A stretch of DNA of 21,518 nt from positions 1 to 21,518 of the forward strand of contig JAGRJX010000249.1 of the NCBI GenBank assembly GCA_020442545.1, in the 5' to 3' direction. The DNA comes from Lysobacterales bacterium (lineage in GTDB: Bacteria > Pseudomonadota > Gammaproteobacteria > Xanthomonadales > Xanthomonadaceae). Shown piece after piece: positions 7,284 to 16,930 of this stretch. The notes beneath the pieces were generated by a model. It was not told the DNA's origin and made no database searches. It was given only the letters and a program-made list of their open reading frames with translations. Position 1 is the stretch's first letter. Every line of letters starts with the position of its first letter. A program made the translations under genes and the position numbers.

Positions 7284-9182
7284 ATGCACCGTCGCAAGTC
7301 ATCCATCATTCCATCGCTCCTGAGTCTCGCCGGCCTGGGATTGGTCGTTTCCCCGCTTACCCACGCCGCTTCGCTGTACGTCACCAGCACCGCTGCACCC
7401 AACCCGTCGGCAACCTGCACGCAGGCCGTGCCCTGTCACCTGGATGACGCGCTGAACATTGCGGCTACCAACAGTGCGGACGACGAAGTCCTGCTGGTGG
7501 CACCGTCGACCTTCAACGGCATTCGCGACGTGCGCTACTCGCCGGCCCTGAGCGACTGGGACCGTGACCTGAGCATTCGCGTTTCCAGTGGCGATGGCGT
7601 GTTCGACGGCGCCGGCAATTCAGTGGCGTTCTGGCTACACAGCCGGCACGGAAACATCACCGTGGAAGACATCCGGCTGCGCGACGTCGGCTGGCAGGGC
7701 GGAACGCTGATCCAGGACTTTCCGATCCGCATCACCAGCGACAGCGGAACGATCACGTTGCGCAACGTCACTGTCCAGGACAACATCCGCTATGTGTCGG
7801 GTTCGCCCAACCCTGGCAATGCCGGCGCTTCGCTCACGTCCCTGATGGGCACGGTGGTGGTCGAGGACAGCACCTTTCTGCGCAACCAGCCCGGCGCGCT
7901 GCTGCTGGCGGGGGATCACGCCATCCTGCGCGGTTCGAGCTTCGTCGACAACAAGCCGCATTTTTCAGATAGCAACACCCAGGGCGCGGTTCGGGTGCTG
8001 GCTGCCACCGTCCAGGCAGAGAACAACAGCTTTTTCCGCAACGAATGCCTGGAGGCGGATCATGCCGGCGCACTGGAAGTCGTGTTCAACACGGCCTTTC
8101 CTTCTTCCCCAGGTGCCGACTCGCAAATTCGCAACAATCAGTTCATCGACAACGCAGGCGAACGTTGCGCAGGCGCCATCCATCTCGAACGCCCAAGCCC
8201 GGCGGGTACCACCTTCATCGCCAACGTGGCCGTCGACGGCAACACGTTCGACGGCAACGACACCGTCAACCTGTCGGGTGGCGCGGTACGTGCCGAACTG
8301 GGCAAGGGCATGCGCCTGCTGATGCGCAGCAATCTCGCCATCAACAACCGTTCGCTGATCCATCCGCCGGCCGGCGTCGTGACCAGCGGGGCGGTACTGT
8401 TCGCCGAGCTGCGCGACAACGCCAACGCCTTCGTGATCAACAACACGATCCTCGATAACGAAACGGGAGAAAGCGACACCCATGGCGGCGCTGTGCATTT
8501 ACGCGCGCTCAGCGACCAGAATGACCTGGGGGTTTACAACAACATCCTCATCGACAATCCGGCCAACGGCAGCAGCGGCCCCGACAGCGATCTCTTCATC
8601 GACGGCAACACCAATGCCTCGGTCAGCATCCGCTACAACCGCCTGGGCAGCAGCAGCGTCTTCAGCGGCCCCCTGGTGACGGTCAGCGACAACCTGCTTT
8701 CCGGCGCACCGGGATTCGTGAATCGGGCCGGTGGTGACTACCACCTGGCCATGTCGTCGCCATTGATCGATGCCGGTCTGGATCCCGGCTTGAGCCTGCT
8801 TCCGGTTAGCGATTTCGACGGCCAGGCAAGGGTGCAGCACGCGGCGGTTGATATCGGCGCCGATGAGTACAGCGGTGCCTTGCTGCGCCAGGTCACGGTG
8901 ATGAAGTTCGGGGGTGGCGATGGCTCGGTCGGCAGCCTGCCCGCCGGCCTGGTCTGCGGCGTTGGCTGCAGCACCGGCAACGGCTATTTCGAGGAAGGCA
9001 GCACCATTGGCCTGATCGCGCTGGCTGACGGCGACTCGGAGTTTGTCGGCTGGGATGGCGACTGCGACAGCGTCTCCACGCCCGGCACCATGCTTACCGT
9101 TGGCAGTAGTTCCAATACCTGCTTTGCCTTTTTCAAGCCGCGCCCGGCGGGCGCCCGGGTGTTTGACGATGGGTTCGAATAG
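7284..9182 (+). CDS. Secreted right-handed beta-helix protein with one InlB-like repeat and F-x-x-GFE tail (short paralogue)
   Basis: This is a 632-residue exported protein. Residues 1-28 are a Sec signal peptide ending THA before ASLYVTS. Residues 29 to about 480 are rich in short strands with Asn ladders (VEDSTFLRNQ, IRNNQFIDNAG, INNTILDNE), typical of a right-handed parallel beta-helix. About 484-530 (YHLAMSSPLIDAG ... DIGADEYSG) match the 'choice-of-anchor Q' segment that caps such helices. About 534-617 form one Cys-containing InlB/Listeria-type beta repeat (GDGSVGSLPAGLVCGVGC ... FVGWDGDCD). It ends in FDDGFE. GGAGG lies 6 bp before the ATG. No enzyme active site is evident, so adhesin, matrix or surface roles are inference. 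It is a tandem paralogue of the next gene and probably under sigma-54 control. Confidence 0.85.
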   Translation: MHRRKSSIIPSLLSLAGLGLVVSPLTHAASLYVTSTAAPNPSATCTQAVPCHLDDALNIAATNSADDEVLLVAPSTFNGIRDVRYSPALSDWDRDLSIRVSSGDGVFDGAGNSVAFWLHSRHGNITVEDIRLRDVGWQGGTLIQDFPIRITSDSGTITLRNVTVQDNIRYVSGSPNPGNAGASLTSLMGTVVVEDSTFLRNQPGALLLAGDHAILRGSSFVDNKPHFSDSNTQGAVRVLAATVQAENNSFFRNECLEADHAGALEVVFNTAFPSSPGADSQIRNNQFIDNAGERCAGAIHLERPSPAGTTFIANVAVDGNTFDGNDTVNLSGGAVRAELGKGMRLLMRSNLAINNRSLIHPPAGVVTSGAVLFAELRDNANAFVINNTILDNETGESDTHGGAVHLRALSDQNDLGVYNNILIDNPANGSSGPDSDLFIDGNTNASVSIRYNRLGSSSVFSGPLVTVSDNLLSGAPGFVNRAGGDYHLAMSSPLIDAGLDPGLSLLPVSDFDGQARVQHAAVDIGADEYSGALLRQVTVMKFGGGDGSVGSLPAGLVCGVGCSTGNGYFEEGSTIGLIALADGDSEFVGWDGDCDSVSTPGTMLTVGSSSNTCFAFFKPRPAGARVFDDGFE

Positions 9183-9331
9183 CCGAAGGTATCGAAGGCA
9201 TCGCCGCTGGCGTGGACACGGTGTCGATACAAGTGCGGAATCCGAAGCCATCCCGCCCCTGCAGCGGATGATCTGGCGAATGTGGACGAGGCGGTCTGCC
9301 GATTGCCTGGCCCCGGCGCGACCGCGGCGCA

Positions 9332-9347
9332 GTCCCTGTTCCGGGAC
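9332..9347. promoter_or_regulatory. Upstream activator palindrome C, GTCCC-N6-GGGAC
   Basis: Perfect palindrome with spacer tgttcc. It is the distal member of the pair upstream of the second beta-helix gene, again 42 bp from its partner and centred near -152 of the predicted start. Only the arms, not the spacer or surroundings, are shared with sites A and B, as expected of a protein-binding site rather than copied DNA. Confidence 0.6.
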
Positions 9348-9373
9348 GACCCGTCGCTGCGGCGCGCCTGGCG

Positions 9374-9389
9374 GTCCCATATCCGGGAC
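9374..9389. promoter_or_regulatory. Upstream activator palindrome D, GTCCC-N6-GGGAC
   Basis: Perfect palindrome with spacer atatcc, flanked by CG on both sides so that the arm extends to CGGTCCC/GGGACCG. It ends 75 bp before the -24 element at 9465. The corresponding distance for site B is 76 bp. Confidence 0.62.
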
Positions 9390-9432
9390 CGGCCGTGGCG
9401 CATCTCCCGCCGGCAAAAACCAAAACAACCCA

Positions 9433-9445
9433 TAAGTTGTTGATT
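9433..9445 (-). promoter_or_regulatory. Integration host factor (IHF) binding site
   Basis: On the minus strand the sequence AATCAACAACTTA fits the IHF consensus WATCAANNNNTTR at every position. It sits in the only AT-rich patch of the region, between palindrome D and the sigma-54 promoter, where IHF bends DNA to bring a sigma-54 activator to the polymerase. The same patch contains AACAAC-ccataa-GTTGTT (9424-9441). The first beta-helix gene has no such site, so the two promoters may differ in IHF dependence. Confidence 0.6.
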
Positions 9446-9464
9446 AAAGTACGCCTCTCTCGGT

Positions 9465-9480
9465 TGGCATCAATCCTGCT
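9465..9480 (+). promoter_or_regulatory. Sigma-54 (-24/-12) promoter of the second beta-helix gene
   Basis: TGGCATCAATCCTGCT carries the invariant GG and GC with 10 bp between them and differs from the RpoN consensus at three positions. The predicted transcription start is near 9491, 44 nt before the ATG at 9535. It differs from the first gene's promoter at one of 16 bases. Confidence 0.75.
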
Positions 9481-9534
9481 GAAGACGCGGTCACTCATCA
9501 CTGCCGAACCAGACCGGCGCAGGAGCAAACAGCC

Positions 9535-12500
9535 ATGACTCGCCATTCCACCAAGCTGGCCACGCCGCTGGCCCAGATTCTGGCCTTGCTCTGCTTCGCG
9601 TCGACAGCGAATGCCGCTTCCCTCTACGTCACCAGCGACGCTGCTGCGAACCCGTCGGCAACGAGCTGCACGCAGGTCACACCCTGCCACCTGAATGACG
9701 CCATTCGTATCGCCGAAAGCAACGGTGCAGATGACGAGGTCATCCTGGTCTCACCATCGACGTTCAGCGGCGCCAACTCCTACAACTACTATCCGGACGC
9801 TTCCGACCTCGACCGCGACTTCAGTATCCGCGTGGATGGTGGCAGCGGCCTGTTCGACGGCAATGGCGGCGAGTTCTACATCGGCCTGAAAAGTCGTCAC
9901 GGAGACCTCAGCGTGCAGGGCATCCAGATCCGCAACAGCGATGTCAGCTACAGCGAAGGTGAATGGCGCAGTCCGGTCTGGAACAGCGCCCTCAGCCTCG
10001 ACAGCGAAGGCGGTGACATCACGGTGGAAGATGTCACGCTCTGGGGCAACGAGAGGAACACGCACGAATATTCCCACCTGGGCACCGGCGGTCTTCGTGT
10101 CCGTACGCAGAGCGGTACCGCCGTGGTGCGGGACAGTCTGTTCCTCGACAACGATCCTGGCGGCCTGCGGCTGGAAGCCGAACACGCCGAGATTCACGAC
10201 AACGAGTTCCTTGCCAACCGCAACGGCGTTGCCAGCATGGCGCAAGGTGGCGTGCACGTTGAGGCATCCACGGTCGATATCGAAGGCAACAACTTCTCAG
10301 GCAACAGCTGCAGCCAAGGCTTGTATGCCGGTGGCCTGTCGGTGCGGTTGCGGGCCGATATCCCAGGCGGTGGCGTGGTCAATTCACGCGTTGTTGGCAA
10401 CCAGTTCCTCAACAACGACGGTAGCGAATGCAGTGGCGGCCTCTATCTGGCGCGTACCCAATCCGTAAACAACACCTTCATTTCGTGGGTCGACATCGAC
10501 AACAACCAGTTCGCGCGCAACGTTGCCGTGGCCGCGCCCGGTGCGGGCATGCACCTGTACCTGCATGAAAAACTGCGCGTGCGCGCCCGCAACAATCGCC
10601 TGTTCGACAACGAGACCCGGCTGTGGATGAGCCAGTCCGGCAGCGGTTCGGCCATCCATGCACGCCTGTGGAACGACGCCCAGCTGCATCTGGTCAACAA
10701 CACCGTGACCGAAAACCCGGTGGCGATGAGCTCCACTCAAGGTGGCGCTGTTGATATCACGACCGGCCACTACGAAAACGTGGTGACGCTGTACAACAAC
10801 ATCGTCTGGGACAATCCGACAACCGTCCACCTCAACGACGACAGCGACATCTTCATCGACGGCGATAGCAACGCCAGCGTCACCGTGCGCTACAACGATT
10901 TCCTCGCCGGGAACATCTTCAACGGCGCGAGCAGCAGCACGCTGGATGTCAGAAACAACATCGCCACCGTGCCCGGCTTTGTCGACGCGGCCAACGAGGA
11001 CTTCCACCTCGATGCCGGCTCAAACCTGATCGACATCGGCAGTGGTGCCAGCGCCAACCTTCCCGCCACCGACATGGATGGTCAGGGTCGCCAACTTTCA
11101 CTGGCCGTTGACGTGGGTGCCGACGAATACAGCGGCGTTCCGAAACGACAGGTGACCATCAACAAGCTCGGCTCCGGCACGGGCTCGGTGTCCTCGCTGC
11201 CGTCCGGCCTGAGTTGCGGCGTGGGCTGCAGCAGTAACAGCGCCGGCTTCGACGATGGAACCACCATCGGCTTCCTGTCCGCGCCGTCCAGTGACTCGGT
11301 GTTCGTTGGCTGGGGTGGCGACTGCAGTGGCAGCAGTCCCGGCACGCAGCTGGCGATCACCGGCCAGACCAGTTTCACCTGCACGGCCGAGTTCCAGCCG
11401 AAACGGCATCGCCTGGTCATCAACGCCAGCGGTGGGGGCCAGGGCAGCGTGGAATCGAGCTACGGCCCCAGCCTGAACTGGGTCTATCCGATCGGTGGCG
11501 ACCAGCGCGTGGTGGACGATATCGTTCCCGGCGATGACGTGACCATCACCGCTCAGGTCACCGATTCCTTCAGCTATCACGCCGTTTTCGAGGACTGCGA
11601 ATCACAGGGCGGAACGGCCACCGGGCAACTCAGCGGCACGGCGACCTGCACGTTCAGCGATATCCAGCAGGACCGGGCGCTCAGCCTTAAGTTCGGTACC
11701 GGCATCGTGCTCGCTGGTACGCACACCCTGACGGTGACCAAGAATGGCAGCGGTGACGGTACCGTAACTTCGTCACCGAACGGCATCGACTGCGGTACAA
11801 GCTGCAGCCATGACTTCTTCCGGGGCACCGAGGTGGACCTGGTTGCGGTTCCCGATGACCACTCGGTGTTCCGCGGCTGGAGTGGCGACTGCCCGTCGCA
11901 GAGCAGTTCGATCACGGTCACCATGGACGCCGACAAGAACTGCATCGCCGACTTCTTCCCGGCGCACATTGTCACCGTCGACTTCGGTGGCAACGGCAGT
12001 GGTGCGTTCGAGGATGTCTATCACGGCCTGCAGACGCAGTACCCTCAGTATTCATCGCAGTACAGTGCGCGCTATCCGGCAGATGCGGGCTCGCTGATGT
12101 TCAAAGCCAGCAGCAGCGAGAGCCTGGTCAACATTGCCGGTTGCGACGATGCGACGCAGGGCATGGTGCTGACGGGCAACGACACGGCGTTCGCCACCTG
12201 CAAGATCAGCAATCCGGCGCAGGACAACAGCCTGACCGTCACCTATACCCGCGAGCAATCCGTGCTGACGGTGAACGCCTTCGGCGGCGGCAGCGGCGGT
12301 ATAGGCAGCGATCACAGCGGCATCAGCTTTGCCTATCCGGCCACCAGCATCGATCACAGCGACCCGATCACACACGGTACAAGCATCACGCTCACGGCAA
12401 CCGGAATTGGTGGCAGCACGATCCACTGGACCGGCTGCAGCGGACCGGGCGCGCTCATCAGTGGTGAAGGCACCGGCAGCAGCAGCTGCCAGATCGGCAT

Positions 12501-12582
12501 CTACCAGGCAACCACGGTGGACGTGGAGTTCCGCGCAACGACGCCACCGGCATCGGCCATTTTCCGCAACGGCTTCGAGTAA
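9535..12582 (+). CDS. Secreted right-handed beta-helix protein with five InlB-like repeats and F-x-x-GFE tail (long paralogue)
   Basis: This is a 1015-residue exported protein. The signal peptide covers residues 1-27 (ends ANA before ASLYVTS). A beta-helix domain from about 28 to 487 has Asn/Asp-rich turns. The choice-of-anchor Q-like cap is at 488-533 (DFHLDAGSNLIDIG ... VDVGADEYSG). Then come about five beta repeats, starting near 537, 626, 730, 812 and 910. Repeats 1 and 3 keep the classic form (GSVSSLPSGLSCGVGC ... FVGWGGDCS; GTVTSSPNGIDCGTSC ... FRGWSGDC). Repeats 2, 4 and 5 are diverged but retain paired cysteines. It ends IFRNGFE. It is closely similar to the previous gene over signal peptide, helix and first repeat, so it looks like that protein with four extra repeats before the tail. 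No catalytic residues are recognised; a surface, adhesive or matrix role is inferred. AGGAG precedes the ATG. Confidence 0.85.
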   Translation: MTRHSTKLATPLAQILALLCFASTANAASLYVTSDAAANPSATSCTQVTPCHLNDAIRIAESNGADDEVILVSPSTFSGANSYNYYPDASDLDRDFSIRVDGGSGLFDGNGGEFYIGLKSRHGDLSVQGIQIRNSDVSYSEGEWRSPVWNSALSLDSEGGDITVEDVTLWGNERNTHEYSHLGTGGLRVRTQSGTAVVRDSLFLDNDPGGLRLEAEHAEIHDNEFLANRNGVASMAQGGVHVEASTVDIEGNNFSGNSCSQGLYAGGLSVRLRADIPGGGVVNSRVVGNQFLNNDGSECSGGLYLARTQSVNNTFISWVDIDNNQFARNVAVAAPGAGMHLYLHEKLRVRARNNRLFDNETRLWMSQSGSGSAIHARLWNDAQLHLVNNTVTENPVAMSSTQGGAVDITTGHYENVVTLYNNIVWDNPTTVHLNDDSDIFIDGDSNASVTVRYNDFLAGNIFNGASSSTLDVRNNIATVPGFVDAANEDFHLDAGSNLIDIGSGASANLPATDMDGQGRQLSLAVDVGADEYSGVPKRQVTINKLGSGTGSVSSLPSGLSCGVGCSSNSAGFDDGTTIGFLSAPSSDSVFVGWGGDCSGSSPGTQLAITGQTSFTCTAEFQPKRHRLVINASGGGQGSVESSYGPSLNWVYPIGGDQRVVDDIVPGDDVTITAQVTDSFSYHAVFEDCESQGGTATGQLSGTATCTFSDIQQDRALSLKFGTGIVLAGTHTLTVTKNGSGDGTVTSSPNGIDCGTSCSHDFFRGTEVDLVAVPDDHSVFRGWSGDCPSQSSSITVTMDADKNCIADFFPAHIVTVDFGGNGSGAFEDVYHGLQTQYPQYSSQYSARYPADAGSLMFKASSSESLVNIAGCDDATQGMVLTGNDTAFATCKISNPAQDNSLTVTYTREQSVLTVNAFGGGSGGIGSDHSGISFAYPATSIDHSDPITHGTSITLTATGIGGSTIHWTGCSGPGALISGEGTGSSSCQIGIYQATTVDVEFRATTPPASAIFRNGFE
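11146..12535 (+). repeat. Five tandem InlB/Listeria-type beta repeats within the long paralogue
   Basis: Protein-level repeats of about 80-100 residues begin near 11146, 11410, 11722, 11971 and 12262. Each starts with a strand plus G-x-G-x-G turn (KLGSGTGSV, NASGGGQGSV, KNGSGDGTV, FGGNGSGAF, AFGGGSGGI) and ends with a Cys-containing strand. Repeats 1 and 3 resemble the single repeat of the short paralogue. Repeats 2, 4 and 5 form a second, longer type with the family pattern [YP]P-x(n)-[DT]H or similar. This suggests expansion by alternating duplication. Confidence 0.6.
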
Positions 12583-12596
12583 CCCCGATCCGGGAC

Positions 12597-12628
12597 GAAG
12601 CGGTCGACGCATCGTCGTCGACCGCTTC
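12597..12628. terminator. Bidirectional hairpin terminator between convergent genes
   Basis: GAAGCGGTCGACG - catcgt - CGTCGACCGCTTC is a perfect 13-bp stem with a 6-nt loop. It fills the 47-bp gap between the stop codons of the long beta-helix gene (plus) and the kinase gene (minus). No T-tract follows on the plus strand, but the stem is strong and its location is diagnostic. Confidence 0.8.
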
Positions 12629-12629
12629 A

Positions 12630-15112
<2,483 letters not shown>

Positions 15113-15116
<4 letters not shown>

Positions 15117-16840
15117 GTCGCGTCCTCGCCGGTGGCTTCCGGATTGTCTCCGCGCAGCTGCCGCAGATGGCGGAAATAGCTGCTGCGCGGCAGTTTGAGC
15201 AGCGCCATCGCCCTGGTGTGATCGTCACCGCAGAGGGTTTGCGCGATGGCGAAGGCGCGACGTTCTGCATCCGCCAGCGCGCTGGCCAGGCTCAGGTCGC
15301 TGCAGTGGTCTTCTGCCTGGATGCGCGGCGACAGTTGGGGGACATCCAGCGGCTGGTGCGCATCCAGCAGCAGCGCCGCGCGCGCCATTTCGTTGCGCAG
15401 TTCTCGCACGTTTCCCGGCCAGTCGTGGGCGCACAGCCGTGACAGTGCGATTTCGGTGATGCCGGCGGCGGGACGTAACAGCTGTGCCAGCTCTTCGGCG
15501 AGGAATCGCGTCGCGAGCTGCGCAATGTCTTCGCGCCGCTCGCGCAGCGGCGGAACGGTCAGCTCCACGGCGGCAATGCGGTGGAACAGGTCAAGCCGGA
15601 AGCGTCCGTCCTCGATGCGCTGCGCCATGTCTTGGTGGGTGGCGGCAATGAAGCGGACATCCAGCGGCACCGGGCGATTGCCGCCTACGCGGTAGACGTT
15701 GTCCGACTCCAGTGCGCGCAGGATCTTGGCCTGGGTAGACGCCGCCATGTCGCCCACTTCGTCGAGGAAAAGGGTACCGCCGCGAGCGCGCTCCAGCAGC
15801 CCTTCGCGCGCCTCCACACCGGTGGCAACGCCACGCTCGATGCCGAATATCTCCGCTTCCAGCAGGTCCGTCGGCAGTGCCGCGCAGTTGATGGCCAGGA
15901 ACGGACCGTCATGGCGTGGCGATTGTTCATGGATCCATCGCGCCAGCAGTTCTTTGCCGACGCCGGATTCGCCGCGTACCAGCAGCGTGACGTGACCTCT
16001 GGCAACGCGTCCGCCCAGCTGGTAGAGCGCGCGCATGGTCGGCGACGTACCGGAATGGACCGGTTTGCGGAGAGGCTGCGCATCGGGATTGGGCCGGGAC
16101 GGCGGTGCTTCAGCAGGCACTGTCCGTCGTGCCGCAATGATTGCCAGACCGAGGCGCAGCGCGGTGATCTGAGTGCGATCCATCGCCACTACCGGTTGCA
16201 GCTGCAGGATGTCGAGCGCGAGATCGCCGACCTCGAGCACCGTGCGACGAGCGTCGGTTTCCTCCATCCATTCGCCGGCAGCATGCACGATGGCGTCGTC
16301 ACCCTTTCGACGCAGGCGCATCGCGCAGGCGTCGAGGTGCGAGATCCATCGGGCCAGCAGCCTGGAGATGTCGGTGGCCGGGTCCATGTCGTCGTCCAGC
16401 AGGACCTGCATATCCTGCAGCAGGAGGCCGGTGCCGCCGGGCAGGTCGGTGGCCTTGCTGGCCGCCAGCGATGCGGATCGCGACGCGGCATCCGCGTCGA
16501 CGCTCGGCAACGGCAGCACGTGCGTGGCTTCGGTGTCGGGATGGATGGTCAGGCGCGCGCCGCCAAGCCGGAAACGCGTGGGCGCGGTAATGGCCTGGCG
16601 CGTCACCTGTCGCCGGGCGAAAAGCGTGCCGTTGCGTGAACCGAGGTCGGTGAGCAGGACGCCGCCGTCGGGCAGCACCTCCAGTTCGAGGTGGCGGCGG
16701 GAGACGCCAGCCGCATCCAGGCGCAGGTCGCACCTTGCCGAGCTGCCCAGCACGTAGCTTCCGGTGTTCAGGACATGTTGCCGTGGTTCGGCGTCATCGG
16801 ATGAGGCAATCTCGACAACGCAGGTGCCCGTCGCGTTCAT
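15113..16840 (-). CDS. FHA-domain sigma-54-dependent transcriptional activator
   Basis: This is a 575-residue enhancer-binding protein. An FHA domain at about 25-100 (LGSSARCDLRL, VSRRHLEL, DLGSRNGT) would read phosphothreonine and replaces the usual receiver domain. A linker of about 137-240 may be a degenerate GAF-like module. The AAA+ sigma-54 domain has Walker A GESGVGKE (290-297), Walker B LFLDEV (357-362), FRLDLFHRI (414-422) and WPGNVREL (474-481). The loop that touches sigma-54, normally GAFTGA, reads GVATGV (337-342). A Fis-type helix-turn-helix is at about 536-562 (SSYFRHLRQL). The gene is the first of a two-gene operon with the Ser/Thr kinase, the expected source of the FHA ligand or of regulatory phosphorylation. 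The likely targets are the two neighbouring sigma-54 promoters with GTCCC-N6-GGGAC pairs. Confidence 0.93.
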
Positions 16841-16880
16841 TTCTGCACGCCGTTGGTTCCTCAGGTTTGTTGCATCTCCG

Positions 16881-16910
16881 ATGGTAGCCGCTGCACGCTG
16901 CGGCGACCAA
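16881..16910 (-). promoter_or_regulatory. Candidate sigma-70 promoter of the activator-kinase operon
   Basis: On the minus strand TTGGTC and TACCAT are separated by 18 bp and end 40 bp before the ATG at 16840. It is a moderate match only. The 90-bp gap to the lipoprotein gene upstream suggests the operon has its own promoter. Confidence 0.3.
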
Positions 16911-16930
16911 TCCTCGCGCCGGCTCCGTCC

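Larger units (their letters stand above)
9183..9534. other. 352-bp intergenic regulatory region between the paralogous beta-helix genes
   Basis: I see no gene here. The first part (9183-9331) has a weak nested fold: GTATCG (9189-9194) with CGATAC (9225-9230) enclosing a CGCC-gct-GGCG hairpin. This might end or attenuate the first gene's transcript, but it lacks a T-tract. The remainder holds the activator palindromes C and D, an AT-rich patch with an IHF site, the sigma-54 promoter and a 44-nt leader with AGGAG before the ATG. Confidence 0.7.
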
